Source: Streptomyces sp. NRRL B-24484 (lineage in GTDB: Bacteria > Actinomycetota > Actinomycetes > Streptomycetales > Streptomycetaceae). Taken from it: a stretch of DNA of 64,000 bases. Under the pieces are notes generated by a model that was given only the letters and a program-made list of their open reading frames with translations, had not been told where the DNA came from and ran no database searches. The stretch is taken from contig NZ_JOAI01000008.1 in the NCBI RefSeq assembly GCF_000717715.1, positions 62,001 through 126,000 on the forward strand. Direction: 5' to 3'. A program made the translations under genes and the position numbers. Positions 48,286-57,786 of this stretch are shown here, piece after piece. Each line of letters begins with the position of its first letter. Position 1 is the stretch's first letter.

Positions 48286-48316
48286 CCACCGGGGCGCGCC
48301 GTCCGCGCGGCGCGCC

Positions 48317-48369
48317 CCCGGGTGCCCCGGGTGCGTCCGGGTGCGCCCGGTGCGTCCGGGGCACCCGGG
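48317..48369. terminator. Bidirectional terminator between convergent Ter genes
   Basis: A 14-base perfect stem, CCCGGGTGCCCCGG with CCGGGGCACCCGGG, surrounds a 25-base GC-rich loop between the TerD-tail gene and the TerA-like gene. Confidence 0.65.
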
Positions 48370-48394
48370 CCGCCGCCCGGATCGGGCGCCCGGA

Positions 48395-49135
48395 TCAGGC
48401 GGCCGGCCCGGCCGGCCCCTTGTAGCCGCGCTGCCACTGCATGCCGAAGCCGTACAGCCGGTCCAGATCCGACTGGAACCCGTGCACGTAGCGGACCTCG
48501 CGGCGGACGGTGAGCTGCCCGTCGCCGGAGTTCTCGATCAGCACCACGGCGCAGGAGCGCGCCGCGGGCGCCCGCTCGTCCAGCTTGATCTCGATCCGCG
48601 GACCGGTCTGCGGGACGATCGTCACCGTCGCGTGGGTGTGGCCGAAGGCGGGCGTGTCGTCGTAGATGTAGACGAAGATCAGCAGCCGCCGGAACTGGTC
48701 CTTCTTCTCCAGGTTGACGTACATCGTCTCGCCGGACGGGGCGCCATAGACGTCGTCGCCGCTCAGCTTGACGTACGGCGGCCGGTTCAGGTCGCCGAAG
48801 TAGCCGCCCAGCGGCTGGACGACCCCGCGGCTGCCGTCGGCCAGCTCGTACATGCAGGCCAGGTCCAGGTCGACGCTGACCGGCGCCCGGTCCAGCGACT
48901 GGGGTGCCATCGGACGCAGGTTCCGCAGGTCGAACAGGTTGCGCAGGCCGCCGCCCCCGGACGGGCGATCGGCCGAACGGGTGGTCCAGTGCAGGTTGAC
49001 GTACAGATACCCGGTGGTAGCCGCCGCACCGGTCAGCGCGTGATGCGGTTGGGACTTGGTCAGCGTGACCTTGAACTGCCCCCCGGAGTCCACTCCTCTG
49101 CGGTCCCCCTTGAGGAACTCCCAGACCGAGACCAT
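48395..49135 (-). CDS. TerA/TerD-like protein
   Basis: 246 aa from ATG 49135. The chain follows a TerD-superfamily beta-sandwich but with insertions: SGGQFKVTLTKSQPHHALTGAA, VSVDLDLACMYELADGSRGVVQPLGGYFG, PPYVKLSGDDVYGAPSGETMYVNLEKKDQFRRLLIFVYIYDD, then CAVVLIENSGDGQLTVRREVRYVHGFQSDLDRLYGFGMQWQ. The YVNLEK...RLLIFVYIYD and GDDxxG elements resemble TerA-type tellurium resistance proteins. It is cytoplasmic, without signal peptide or membrane segment. It converges on the TerD-tail gene, and it likely participates in the same membrane-associated stress complex. Confidence 0.83.
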   Translation of the reverse strand: MVSVWEFLKGDRRGVDSGGQFKVTLTKSQPHHALTGAAATTGYLYVNLHWTTRSADRPSGGGGLRNLFDLRNLRPMAPQSLDRAPVSVDLDLACMYELADGSRGVVQPLGGYFGDLNRPPYVKLSGDDVYGAPSGETMYVNLEKKDQFRRLLIFVYIYDDTPAFGHTHATVTIVPQTGPRIEIKLDERAPAARSCAVVLIENSGDGQLTVRREVRYVHGFQSDLDRLYGFGMQWQRGYKGPAGPAA

Positions 49136-49454
49136 GGCGTCCGCCCTCCCCCTCTCCCGGCCCTGCGGCCGGTGATCGCCCTCCGTCGTGCACCGTGCTC
49201 GTATCGTCCCATCAGAGCTGTACCCCACCGGCGACGATGAGCCACCGCCAGTCGTCCGCCTGGCGGCCGATCGCCGCCTCCCGTACCATGCCGGGCCGTT
49301 GGACGCGATATCGTCGGTGCCGCACAGGAGTCCCCGTCGTCCCGTGCGGCGGCGTCCACGACGCTTCGTCAGGATCCCGACCCGCCCGGGCCGCCTCCTG
49401 TGACCCACCGCGTTCCATCCCCCCGTCCTGCGGAAATTCGAGGCCCGACCCACG
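49136..49454. other. Divergent intergenic region, TerA-like and DUF2637 genes
   Basis: 319 bases with no believable gene. ATACGA-type AT-rich spots and an 8-base palindrome CGATATCG (49306-49313) are present. A GGGAGG precedes the TerA-like start. No clear promoter or hairpin could be pinned down. Confidence 0.5.
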
Positions 49455-50519
49455 ATGAACCTCTCCTCCATACAGCTGGTATGGGCCGTCATCGGCGGCG
49501 CTGCCCTGCTGTTCACCGCCGTCCTGGTGGCCGTGCTGCGCGTCAAGAACACCAAGGTCGACGAGAACACCGACTCCTGGGAGCGCAGCGAGGAGCGCCG
49601 CCGCCGCAAGGAGGCGCTCTACGGCGGCGCCTCCTACGTGCTGCTGTTCTGCTGCGCCGGTGTCGCGGCCGCGCTGTCCTTCCACGGCCTGGTCGGCTTC
49701 GGCCAGGAGAACCTCGGCCTGTCCGGCGGCTGGGAGTACCTCGTCCCGTTCGGCCTCGACGGTGCCGCGATGTTCTGCTCGGTGCTCGCGGTCCGCGAGG
49801 CCAGCCACGGTGACGCGGCGCTCGGCTCGCGCCTGCTGGTCTGGCTGTTCGCGGTCGCCTCGGCCTGGTTCAACTGGGTGCACGCCCCGCGCGGCGGCTC
49901 GCACGACGGCGCCCCGCAGTTCTTCGCCGGCATGTCGATCTCGGCGGCGGTGCTGTTCGACCGGGCGCTGAAGCAGACCCGCCGGGCGGCGCTGCGCGAG
50001 CAGGGCCTGATCCCGCGGCCGCTGCCGCAGATCCGCATCGTCCGCTGGCTGCGGGCGCCCCGCGAGACCTACGCCGCCTGGTCGCTGATGCTGCTGGAGA
50101 ACGTGCGCAGCCTGGACGAGGCGGTCGACGAGGTCCGCGAGGACCGCCAGGCCAAGCAGGAGGCGAAGCTGCGGGCCCGCTCGGCGGACCGCCGCGAGCG
50201 CGCCGAGCTGAAGGCGATCGCCCGCTCGCAGGGCGGTGTGCTCTCGCGGGCCCGCGGCGGCCGCCAGGTGCCGGCGCTGACCGCGGCCGGTTCGGGCGAG
50301 TCCTCCACGACGGAGCCTGCCCCAGCCGACGAGGACCCGATGGCCAAGGTCGGTCCCTCCGCCCTGGAGCCCGCCGCCCTCACCGCCGGCCGGCGCCCCC
50401 GCGCCGCCGTCGGCAGCTCGTCCAGCATCGACCTGACGCTGGACGAGGACACCCTGGCGATGCCGAAGCTGGACTCGCTGGAGCGCAAGCTCCGCGCGAT
50501 CGAGCAGCAGCTCGGCTGA
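49455..50519 (+). CDS. DUF2637 membrane protein
   Basis: 354 aa from ATG 49455, with a weak GAGG upstream. Four membrane segments lie in the first 165 residues: QLVWAVIGGAALLFTAVLVAVLRV, YVLLFCCAGVAAALSFHGLVGF, YLVPFGLDGAAMFCSVLAV and LLVWLFAVASAWFNWVHAP. The arrangement SFxGLVGF...PFGLDG...FNWxHA is the DUF2637 pattern, known from Streptomyces plasmid-spread and chromosomal proteins of unknown function. The C-terminal ~190 residues are charged and helical, then Ser/Thr/Pro-rich, and end in a coiled coil (LDSLERKLRAIEQQLG). Its placement in the Ter cluster suggests a membrane anchor for cluster proteins. Confidence 0.82.
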   Translation: MNLSSIQLVWAVIGGAALLFTAVLVAVLRVKNTKVDENTDSWERSEERRRRKEALYGGASYVLLFCCAGVAAALSFHGLVGFGQENLGLSGGWEYLVPFGLDGAAMFCSVLAVREASHGDAALGSRLLVWLFAVASAWFNWVHAPRGGSHDGAPQFFAGMSISAAVLFDRALKQTRRAALREQGLIPRPLPQIRIVRWLRAPRETYAAWSLMLLENVRSLDEAVDEVREDRQAKQEAKLRARSADRRERAELKAIARSQGGVLSRARGGRQVPALTAAGSGESSTTEPAPADEDPMAKVGPSALEPAALTAGRRPRAAVGSSSSIDLTLDEDTLAMPKLDSLERKLRAIEQQLG

Positions 50520-50531
50520 TCCCGGCGACAC

Positions 50532-50567
50532 GAAGGGCCCCGCACACCGAGGTGTGCGGGGCCCTTC
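50532..50567. terminator. Bidirectional terminator
   Basis: A perfect 16-base stem (GAAGGGCCCCGCACAC and its complement) closes on a 4-base loop between the convergent DUF2637 and TerC genes. Confidence 0.85.
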
Positions 50568-50597
50568 GCCGTTCCGCGGGCGGACCGGCCGTGCGGG

Positions 50598-51692
50598 TCA
50601 GACCGAGGTCGTCTCCGGTTCGGAGGTCTCCAGCGCCTGCTCGCGCCGGTTGCGGACCACCGAGGAGGCGAGTGCCGCACCGATGAAGCCGACGCCGATC
50701 AGGCCGGTGACGAGCTCCGGGATGTGGTACTCGATCGAGGCCAGCAGGATCAGCGCCAGCGCGCCGATCGCGTAGTGCGCGCCGTGCTCCAGGTAGACGT
50801 AGTCGTCCAGGGTGCCCTTGCGGACCAGGAAGACGGTGAGCGAGCGGATGTACATCGCGCCGATGCCCAGACCCAGGGTGATCATGAAGATGTCCTGGGA
50901 GATGGCGAAGGCGCCGACCACGCCGTCGAAGGAGAACGACGCGTCCAGGACCTCCAGGTAGAGGAAGAGGAAGAACGCGGCCTTGCCGCCGACCTGGACG
51001 ATCGACTTGCCGGTCTTCTCGGCCTCCTCCTCGGCCTCCTCCTGCGCCTCCAGGCCGGACTCGAAGACGCCGGACAGGCCGTTGACGGCGAGGTACGTGG
51101 CGAGGCCCATCAGGCCGGCCAGCAGCACCGTCTCGGCGTGGTCGGCCGCGAAGAGGCGGGCGGAGACGGCGAGGACGACCAGCGCGATGACCGAGGAGAG
51201 GGCGTCCAGCTTGCCGATCTTCTCCAGCGGCTTCTCCAGCCAGCGCAGCCAGTTGAAGTCCTTCTCCTCGAAGATGAAGTCGAGGAAGATCATCAGCAGG
51301 AAGATGCCGCCGAAGGCCGCGATGGCCGGGTTCGCGGCCTCCAGGTAGTCGGCGTAGGTCTGGCCGTTGTAGGTCTTGGTGGAGTCCAGGGCGAGCTCGA
51401 TGACCGTGCCCGGCGCGAGGTGGGCCGTCAGGCCGACCACCAGCAGCGGGAAGATCAGGCGCATGCCGAAGACGGCGATCAGGACGCCGACCGTCAGGAA
51501 GATCTTCTGCCAGAAGGCGTTCATCCGCTTCAGGACGGTGGCGTTGACGACGGCATTGTCGAACGAGAGGGAGATCTCGAGGATCGAGAGGATCAGCACG
51601 ACGCCGAACCCTTCGGCCCCCCAGATCAGGCCGGCTGCGATGAGGCCGACGATCGTGATGGCGAAGGACCATCCGAATGTGCGGAGGAACAC
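50598..51692 (-). CDS. TerC family (DUF475) integral membrane protein
   Basis: 364 aa from GTG 51692, with AAAGG upstream. TerC-type proteins span the membrane about nine times and contribute to metal (Mn, tellurite) homeostasis. Here the hallmark SLSFDNAVVNATVLKRM is near the N-terminus (residues ~42-58), and a matching DASFSFDGVVGAFAISQD follows in the second half (~250), each with the conserved Asp in a membrane segment. An acidic cytoplasmic loop (GLEAQEEAEEEAEKTGK) and FEEKDFNWLRWLEKPLEKIG are also present. DUF475 is the Streptomyces version, paired with TerD genes. It starts 54 bases after the TerD gene ends, on the same strand, so it may be cotranscribed. Confidence 0.93.
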   Translation of the reverse strand: MFLRTFGWSFAITIVGLIAAGLIWGAEGFGVVLILSILEISLSFDNAVVNATVLKRMNAFWQKIFLTVGVLIAVFGMRLIFPLLVVGLTAHLAPGTVIELALDSTKTYNGQTYADYLEAANPAIAAFGGIFLLMIFLDFIFEEKDFNWLRWLEKPLEKIGKLDALSSVIALVVLAVSARLFAADHAETVLLAGLMGLATYLAVNGLSGVFESGLEAQEEAEEEAEKTGKSIVQVGGKAAFFLFLYLEVLDASFSFDGVVGAFAISQDIFMITLGLGIGAMYIRSLTVFLVRKGTLDDYVYLEHGAHYAIGALALILLASIEYHIPELVTGLIGVGFIGAALASSVVRNRREQALETSEPETTSV

Positions 51693-51746
51693 GGGGTCAG
51701 TTACCTTTCGAATTCATGTCCACGGGCGGGTTTTCGGCGGCGGACT

Positions 51747-52322
51747 TTACTGGACGTTTACGCCGAAATCCAGGGCGATGCCGCGCAGGCCCGAAGCGTA
51801 GCCCTGGCCGACGGCGCGGAACTTCCATTCGCCCTGGTAGCGGTAGAGCTCGCCGAAGATCATTGCGGTCTCCGTGGACGCGTCCTCGGTGAGGTCGTAG
51901 CGGGCGATCTCGCGCCCGTCGGTCAGGTTGACCACGCGGATGTAGGCGTTGGACACCTGGCCGAAGTTCTGGATCCGGGCCTCGGCGTCGTAGATCGACA
52001 CCGCGAAGACCACCTTGTCGACCTGGACGGGCACCAGGTCGAGGTTGACCTGCACGACCTCGTCGTCCCCGTCGCCGTCACCGGTGAGGTTGTCGCCCTG
52101 GTGCTCGACCGAACCCTCGGGGCTGCGCAGGTTGTTGTAGAAGACGAAGTACTCGTCGCCGAGCACCCGGCCGCCGGCGCAGAGCAGCGCACTGGCGTCC
52201 AGGTCGAACGGCGCGCCGGTGGTCGAACGGGCGTCCCAGCCCAGTCCGATCTGCACCTGCGTCAGGTTGGGCGCGGCCTTGGTCAGCGAGACGTTGCCGC
52301 CCTTGGCCAGCGTGACACTCAT
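51747..52322 (-). CDS. TerD family protein
   Basis: 191 aa from ATG 52322, with GGAGG upstream. Canonical Ter[31 protein letters not shown] (in part), [49 protein letters not shown] (in part) with the intact acidic Ca-binding loop, and [31 protein letters not shown]. TerD proteins bind Ca2+ and act at the membrane with TerC during tellurite, oxidative and phage stress. It is upstream of terC and downstream of a paralogue of identical length at 52561-53136, so the two probably arose by tandem duplication. Confidence 0.95.
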   Translation of the reverse strand: MSVTLAKGGNVSLTKAAPNLTQVQIGLGWDARSTTGAPFDLDASALLCAGGRVLGDEYFVFYNNLRSPEGSVEHQGDNLTGDGDGDDEVVQVNLDLVPVQVDKVVFAVSIYDAEARIQNFGQVSNAYIRVVNLTDGREIARYDLTEDASTETAMIFGELYRYQGEWKFRAVGQGYASGLRGIALDFGVNVQ

Positions 52323-52494
52323 CTGGATTTCCTCCCAGTCCCCCCGTCCCCGGGGCCTCTCTGCCGGGCCGGCACCGGCCTGCGACCGGCACGACGGGAC
52401 GTACCCCAGATCTACGCCCCCGCACCGTCGCACGATCCCGCGCACCGGCCTGAACTTCCTGAACTACCTGACCGCACCGCCGCGGACACGCAGC

Positions 52495-52536
52495 GGCCGG
52501 GGCCGGTACGGGTGTGCACCCGTACCGGCCCCGGCC
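52495..52536 (-). terminator. Very strong hairpin between terD paralogues
   Basis: A perfect 20-base stem (52495-52514 pairing with 52517-52536) with a 2-base loop follows the distal terD gene. It would insulate that transcript from the terD-terC pair. Confidence 0.85.
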
Positions 52537-52560
52537 AAGAGTATGCAGCCGCCGACGCGG

Positions 52561-53136
52561 TCAGACGTTCACGCCGAAGTCCTGCGCGATGCCGCGCAGG
52601 CCGGAGGCGTAGCCCTGGCCGATCGCGCGGAACTTCCACTCCGCGCCGTTGCGGTAGAGCTCGCCGAAGACCATCGCGGTCTCGGTGGAGGCGTCCTCGG
52701 AGAGGTCGTAGCGGGCGATCTCGGCGCCGCCGGCCTGGTTGATCACGCGGATGAAGGCGTTGCGCACCTGGCCGAAGTTCTGCTGGCGGTTCTCGGCGTC
52801 GTAGATCGACACCGGGAAGACGATCTTGGCGACCTCGGCCGGGACGCCGGCCAGGTTGACCTTGATCTGCTCGTCGTCGCCCTCGCCCTCACCGGTGAGG
52901 TTGTCGCCGGTGTGCTCGACCGAGCCGTCCTGGCTGGTCAGGTTGTTGAAGAAGACGAAGTCGGCGTCGGAGCGGACCTTGCCCTGGTCGGTGCAGAGCA
53001 GGGCGCTGGCGTCCAGGTCGAAATCGGTGCCGGTGGTGGTGCGGACGTCCCAGCCGAGGCCGACGATGACGGCCGTCAGGCCCGGGGCCTCCTTGGTCAG
53101 GGAGACGTTGCCGCCCTTGCTCAGGCTGACACCCAC
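52561..53136 (-). CDS. TerD family protein
   Basis: 191 aa from GTG 53136, with GGAGG four bases upstream. Canonical Ter[30 protein letters not shown] (in part), [49 protein letters not shown] (in part), [34 protein letters not shown]. All Asp/Asn Ca ligands of the acidic loop are present. It differs from the paralogue at 51747 in the variable helix and in Gln/Val choices. It is cytoplasmic. It is preceded by a 182-base upstream region shared with the peroxiredoxin gene end and followed by a strong terminator. Confidence 0.95.
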   Translation of the reverse strand: MGVSLSKGGNVSLTKEAPGLTAVIVGLGWDVRTTTGTDFDLDASALLCTDQGKVRSDADFVFFNNLTSQDGSVEHTGDNLTGEGEGDDEQIKVNLAGVPAEVAKIVFPVSIYDAENRQQNFGQVRNAFIRVINQAGGAEIARYDLSEDASTETAMVFGELYRNGAEWKFRAIGQGYASGLRGIAQDFGVNV

Positions 53137-53269
53137 TAGTCCTCCAAAGGTGCGGGAGGCACGTGCCGGTGCCCCCGGTGGTGCGGGTCCGGGCCGCCCC
53201 GTGCGGGGTGCCCGTCCTGCCAACGGCCCGATCGTAGTGCCGGGTTCCCCACCGGTCCGCCAGGAGAAC

Positions 53270-53302
53270 CCGGCGCGTCGGACAACCGTCCGAACGCGCC
53301 GG
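53270..53302. terminator. Imperfect hairpin past the peroxiredoxin gene
   Basis: CCGGCGCGT pairs with ACGCGCCGG and CGGAC with GTCCG across an AACC loop, with one bulge, just after the peroxiredoxin stop at 53318. Confidence 0.55.
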
Positions 53303-53317
53303 GCCGGGGCCCACGGC

Positions 53318-53776
53318 TCAGAGCGCGCCGAGCGCGGCCAGGTACTCCTGCTCGTCGCGGGCGTCCGGCAGCCCGTTGACCACGGACCAGCGGACGGCGC
53401 CGGCCTTGTCGATCACGAAGGTGCCGCGCACCGCGCAGCCCTTGTCCTCGGCGAAGACGCCGTAGGCGCGGGAGACCTCGCCGTGCGGCCAGAAGTCGGA
53501 CAGCAGCGGGTAGTCCAGCCCCTCCTGGTCGGCGAAGACGCGGAGGGTGAACGGCGAGTCGTTGGAGACCGCCAGCACCTGCACGTCGTCGTTCTGCAGG
53601 CGCGGCAGCTCCTTCTGGATCGCGCACACCTCGCCGGTGCAGACACCGGTGAAGGCGAACGGGTAGAAGACCAGGACGACGTTCTTCTCGCCCCGGAAGT
53701 CGGAGAGCTTCACGAGCTCGCCGTGCTGGTTCTTGAGCTCGAAGTCCGGAGCCTGGGTGCCGACCTCGATGGCCAT
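53318..53776 (-). CDS. Peroxiredoxin (AhpE-type)
   Basis: 152 aa from ATG 53776, with AAGG nine bases upstream. Thiol peroxidase that reduces H2O2 and organic peroxides. The thioredoxin-fold signature is clear: [43 protein letters not shown] in part. The peroxidatic Cys is Cys46 in [10 protein letters not shown], with the supporting Thr at 43. A second Cys six residues away (Cys51) and one in DKGCAVRG could act in resolving the sulfenate; 1-Cys AhpE-like behaviour is likely. It sits between the Ter genes and a DUF3052 gene, fitting an oxidative-stress theme. Confidence 0.93.
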   Translation of the reverse strand: MAIEVGTQAPDFELKNQHGELVKLSDFRGEKNVVLVFYPFAFTGVCTGEVCAIQKELPRLQNDDVQVLAVSNDSPFTLRVFADQEGLDYPLLSDFWPHGEVSRAYGVFAEDKGCAVRGTFVIDKAGAVRWSVVNGLPDARDEQEYLAALGAL

Positions 53777-53956
53777 GGATGGGACCTTCCTCGTCGTGGT
53801 GCCGCGGCCGCGGAGCGCGACCTCGGGACAGGGGCATCCTCGCATCCGTCCGGGTGCTTTCGGCCGTTCGGGTGAGATGGGCGGAGGCCCGGCCCCATGG
53901 TTCCGCCCTCGGTGAACATCCGCACCGGCGGCGGGCACAACGTGGCGCGGCACGCC

Positions 53957-53994
53957 GAAGGGCCCCGCTGGAGGATTCTCCAGCGGGGCCCTTC
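53957..53994 (-). terminator. Terminator of the DUF3052 gene
   Basis: A perfect 17-base stem (53957-53973 with 53978-53994) and GATT loop, just beyond the DUF3052 stop at 54010. Confidence 0.85.
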
Positions 53995-54009
53995 GCGGTC
54001 TTCCGTAGG

Positions 54010-54447
54010 TCAGCGCTTCCCGGAGCGCGCGGCCTTCGGGGTGGCCAGGCGGGTGCCGGCCCAGTCCTTGGCGATCGCGACCGAGCTGGTCTGCGACAGG
54101 CCGGCCGTCTTGGCGGCGTCGGCGATCTCGTGCGCCTCGACGTGGCCGTCACGGCCGGTCTTGGGCGTCAGCAGCCAGATCAGACCGCCCTCGGCGAGGT
54201 ACTCCAGCGCGTCGACGAGGGCGTCGGTGAGATCCCCGTCCTCCTCGCGGTGCCACAGCAGGACGCCGTCGGCGACGTCGTCGTAGTCCTCGTCGACGAG
54301 ATCGCTGCCAGTGATGGACTCGATGCCCTCGCGGAGCTCCTGGTCACTGTCTTCGTCGTACCCGAGCTCCTGGATGATCTGGCCCTCTTCGAAGCCGAGA
54401 CGAGCTGCCGGGTTGGACTTGTCCGCGGGGTCCGCGGTCGCGCTCAC
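54010..54447 (-). CDS. DUF3052 family protein
   Basis: 145 aa from GTG 54447, with GGAGG seven bases upstream. The protein reads SATADPADKSNPAARLGFEEGQIIQELGYDED in part, an acidic middle (EGIESITGSDLVDEDYDDVADGVLLWHREEDGDLTDAL in part) and GLIWLLTPKTGRDGHVEAHEIADAAKTAGLSQTSSVAIAKDWAGTRL in part, the signature of DUF3052, almost universal in actinobacteria and usually next to aceE, as here. It is soluble. Function is unknown. The N-terminal ~20 residues and C-terminal basic tail (PKAARSGKR) are probably disordered. Confidence 0.92.
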   Translation of the reverse strand: MSATADPADKSNPAARLGFEEGQIIQELGYDEDSDQELREGIESITGSDLVDEDYDDVADGVLLWHREEDGDLTDALVDALEYLAEGGLIWLLTPKTGRDGHVEAHEIADAAKTAGLSQTSSVAIAKDWAGTRLATPKAARSGKR

Positions 54448-54969
54448 GGGAATAACCTCCAGTATTCGGCTCGGCGTCCATGCCGAGGCTGTGGGCGTAG
54501 TCCACACGTGCGCGGCGGTTCGCGCAAGTACCCGACACCCGATCCCACCCAAAGGTTGACGTGGGGAAGGGGGACACGCCGAGTGATGTGTCGCGAATCA
54601 CACCCGTTTGCCCTTTTCTGCCCCGACCAATCATGCTTCGCCCCCTGGTCCAGGTCCAGCACCGGCCGTACACCTGCCCGAGATGCGAACGGCATTCGGG
54701 GTCACTGCTCCGGCGGGCGTAGAGTCTCCTGTTGGCCCTCAGCCCGACCGCCCTTCCGGGCGGGAGGGACCCAGGTCGGACCACCTCTTCGTAACACCAC
54801 AACCGGGGGTGCGCAGGACGGGCGACGACGCCCCCCGCACCACCCCCCGACCGGCCCGCCCACCAGGCGGAACGGTTACCGATCGGTAGAGATGACGGAT
54901 CTCCGAGTCGCGGTACACGATGGAGGCGGCGCGACACACCTCAGTTTCGACCGACAGTGAAGGAACAGC
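54448..54969. other. Divergent upstream region of DUF3052 and aceE
   Basis: 522 bases without a plausible gene. It holds a small hairpin in the DUF3052 leader (CTCGGC-GTCCAT-GCCGAG, 54470-54487), a C-rich imperfect stem near 54810-54850 and the perfect palindrome at 54877-54888. The ribosome binding site GAAGGA precedes the aceE GTG. The length suggests complex control of pyruvate dehydrogenase. Confidence 0.55.
54877..54888. promoter_or_regulatory. Perfect palindrome upstream of aceE
   Basis: TACCGATCGGTA is a 12-base perfect palindrome, 82 bases before the aceE GTG. It is a candidate site for a regulator of central carbon metabolism; no regulator gene is adjacent. Confidence 0.45.
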
Positions 54970-57720
54970 GTGGCTTCCGGATCCGATCGCAACCCGATCA
55001 TCATTGGCGGCCTTCCGAGTCAGGTCCCGGACTTCGATCCCGAGGAGACCGCGGAATGGCTGGAGTCGCTCGACGCGGCCATCGACGAGCGGGGGCGTGA
55101 GCGCGCCCGCTACCTGATGCTCCGCCTGATCGAGCGCGCCCGTGAGAAGCGTGTCGCCGTGCCCGAGATGCGCAGCACGGACTACGTCAACACCATCGCG
55201 ACCAAGGACGAGCCGTTCTTCCCCGGCAACGAGGAGATCGAGCGCAAGATCCTCAACGCGACCCGCTGGAACGCGGCCGTGATGGTCTCCCGGGCGCAGC
55301 GCCCGGGCATCGGCGTCGGCGGCCACATCGCCACCTTCGCCTCCTCCGCGTCGCTGTACGACGTGGGCTTCAACTACTTCTTCCGCGGCAAGGACGCCGA
55401 GGGCGAGTCCGGCGACCAGATCTTCTTCCAGGGCCACGCCTCCCCCGGCATCTACGCCCGCGCCTTCCTGCTGGACCGACTGACCGAGCAGCAGCTCGAC
55501 GCGTTCCGCCAGGAGAAGTCGAAGGCCCCCTACGGCCTCTCCAGCTACCCGCACCCGCGGCTGATGCCGGACTTCTGGGAGTTCCCGACCGTCTCGATGG
55601 GCCTCGGCCCGCTCGGCGCGATCTACCAGGCCCGGATGAACCGGTACCTGGAGCACCGCGGCATCAAGGACACCTCGGACAGCCACGTCTACGCCTTCCT
55701 CGGCGACGGCGAGATGGACGAGCCCGAGTCGCTCGGCCAGCTGTCGCTCGCGGCGCGCGAGGGCCTGGACAACCTGACCTTCGTGGTCAACTGCAACCTG
55801 CAGCGCCTCGACGGCCCGGTCCGCGGCAACGGCAAGATCATCCAGGAGCTGGAGTCGCAGTTCCGCGGCGCCGGCTGGAACGTGATCAAGCTGGTCTGGG
55901 ACCGCAGCTGGGACCCGCTGCTCGCGCAGGACCGCGACGGCGTCCTGGTGAACAAGCTGAACACCACGGTGGACGGCCAGTTCCAGACCTACGCCACCGA
56001 GACCGGCTCGTACATCCGCGAGCACTTCTTCGGCGGCGACCTGCGCCTGCGCGCCATGGTCGAGAACATGTCCGACCACGAGATCCAGCACCTGGGCCGC
56101 GGCGGCCACGACCACCGCAAGGTCTACGCCGCGTTCAAGGCCGCCCGCGAGCACAAGGGCCAGCCGACGGTCATCCTCGCCCAGACGGTCAAGGGCTGGA
56201 CGCTCGGCCCGAACTTCGAGGGCCGCAACGCGACGCACCAGATGAAGAAGCTGACGGTCGAGGACCTGAAGCGCTTCCGCGACCGCCTGCACCTGCCGAT
56301 CACCGACAAGCAGCTGGACGAGGGCTACGCGCCCTACTACCACCCGGGTCGCGACTCGGAGGAGATCCAGTACATGCACGACCGCCGGCGCGAGCTCGGC
56401 GGCTACGTGCCGACCCGCAAGGTCCGCCCGCGCAAGCTGGAACTGCCCGGCGACGACGCGTACAAGGCGGTCAAGAAGGGCTCCGGCAACCAGACCATCG
56501 CCACCACCATGGCGTTCGTCCGGCTGCTCAAGGACCTCATGCGGGACAAGGGCATCGGCAACCGCTTCGTGCCGATCGCGCCCGACGAGTACCGCACCTT
56601 CGGCATGGACTCGCTCTTCCCGTCCGCCAAGATCTACAACCCGCTCGGCCAGACCTACGAGTCGGTCGACCGCGAGCTGCTCCTGGCGTACAAGGAGTCC
56701 CCGACCGGCCAGATGCTGCACGACGGCATCTCCGAGGCGGGCTGCACCGCCTCGCTGATCGCCGCCGGCTCGTCCTACGCGACGCACGGCGAGCCGCTGA
56801 TCCCGGTGTACGTCTTCTACTCGATGTTCGGGTTCCAGCGCACCGGTGACCAGTTCTGGCAGATGGCGGACCAGCTGGCGCGCGGCTTCGTGCTCGGTGC
56901 CACCGCCGGCCGCACCACGCTGACCGGTGAGGGCCTGCAGCACGCCGACGGCCACTCGCACCTGCTGGCCTCGACCAACCCCGGCGTCGTCGCGTACGAC
57001 CCGGCGTACGGCTACGAGATCGCGCACATCGTGCAGGACGGTCTGCGCCGGATGTACGGCAGCAGCGCGGAGCACCCGCAGGGCGAGGACGTCTTCTACT
57101 ACCTCACCGTGTACAACGAGCCCATCAGGATGCCGGCCGAGCCCGAGGGCGTCGACACCGACGGCATCCTCAAGGGCCTGTACCGGCTCAAGGGCGGCGA
57201 GGCCGGCGCGATCCCGGCGCAGATCCTCGCCTCCGGCGTGGCCGTGCCGTGGGCCCTGGAGGCCCAGCGCATCCTCGCCGAGGAGTGGAACGTCAAGGCC
57301 GACGTGTGGTCCGCGACCTCGTGGAACGAGCTGCGCCGCGACGCCGTCGAGGCGGAGGAGTTCAACCTGCTCCACCCGGAGGAGCCGCAGCGCGTCCCGT
57401 ACGTGACCGCCAAGCTCCAGGGCGCCGAGGGCCCGTTCGTCGCCGTGTCCGACTGGATGCGCGCGGTGCCGGACCAGATCTCGCGCTGGGTGCCGGGCAC
57501 CTGGCAGTCGCTGGGTGCGGACGGCTTCGGCTTCGCCGACACCCGTGGTGCGGCCCGTCGCTTCTTCCACATCGACGCGCAGTCGGTGGTCCTCGCGGTG
57601 CTCACCGAGCTCGCCAAGCAGGGCAAGGTCGAGCGCAGCGTGCTGAAGTCCGCGATCGACCGCTACCAGCTGCTCGACGTGGCCTCGGCCGACCCGGGCG
57701 CCGCCGGCGGCGACGCCTGA
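54970..57720 (+). CDS. aceE: Pyruvate dehydrogenase E1 component, homodimeric
   Basis: 916 aa from GTG 54970, with GAAGGA upstream. The large single-chain E1 decarboxylates pyruvate with ThDP and passes the acetyl group to E2 lipoyl domains. The sequence ranges over [48 protein letters not shown] and the ThDP motif [14 protein letters not shown]...[15 protein letters not shown], through [15 protein letters not shown] to [29 protein letters not shown] and [19 protein letters not shown]. Length and order match E. coli AceE (887 aa). It is the usual actinobacterial arrangement with DUF3052 divergent. E2 and E3 genes are not in the window. Confidence 0.97.
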   Translation: MASGSDRNPIIIGGLPSQVPDFDPEETAEWLESLDAAIDERGRERARYLMLRLIERAREKRVAVPEMRSTDYVNTIATKDEPFFPGNEEIERKILNATRWNAAVMVSRAQRPGIGVGGHIATFASSASLYDVGFNYFFRGKDAEGESGDQIFFQGHASPGIYARAFLLDRLTEQQLDAFRQEKSKAPYGLSSYPHPRLMPDFWEFPTVSMGLGPLGAIYQARMNRYLEHRGIKDTSDSHVYAFLGDGEMDEPESLGQLSLAAREGLDNLTFVVNCNLQRLDGPVRGNGKIIQELESQFRGAGWNVIKLVWDRSWDPLLAQDRDGVLVNKLNTTVDGQFQTYATETGSYIREHFFGGDLRLRAMVENMSDHEIQHLGRGGHDHRKVYAAFKAAREHKGQPTVILAQTVKGWTLGPNFEGRNATHQMKKLTVEDLKRFRDRLHLPITDKQLDEGYAPYYHPGRDSEEIQYMHDRRRELGGYVPTRKVRPRKLELPGDDAYKAVKKGSGNQTIATTMAFVRLLKDLMRDKGIGNRFVPIAPDEYRTFGMDSLFPSAKIYNPLGQTYESVDRELLLAYKESPTGQMLHDGISEAGCTASLIAAGSSYATHGEPLIPVYVFYSMFGFQRTGDQFWQMADQLARGFVLGATAGRTTLTGEGLQHADGHSHLLASTNPGVVAYDPAYGYEIAHIVQDGLRRMYGSSAEHPQGEDVFYYLTVYNEPIRMPAEPEGVDTDGILKGLYRLKGGEAGAIPAQILASGVAVPWALEAQRILAEEWNVKADVWSATSWNELRRDAVEAEEFNLLHPEEPQRVPYVTAKLQGAEGPFVAVSDWMRAVPDQISRWVPGTWQSLGADGFGFADTRGAARRFFHIDAQSVVLAVLTELAKQGKVERSVLKSAIDRYQLLDVASADPGAAGGDA

Positions 57721-57734
57721 TCCGCTGATCCGGT

Positions 57735-57776
57735 CCGGAGGGCCGGCCGCCCCGCAGGGGGTGGCCGGCCCTCCGG
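57735..57776. terminator. Bidirectional terminator after aceE
   Basis: A perfect 14-base stem, CCGGAGGGCCGGCC with GGCCGGCCCTCCGG, and a 14-base loop between convergent aceE and kinase genes. Confidence 0.8.
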
Positions 57777-57786
57777 CGTTCCCGGC

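Noticed and set aside
51747..53136. The two TerD genes as one gene split by error
   Set aside because: Each is full length (191 aa) with its own ribosome binding site and a strong terminator between them, so they are paralogues.
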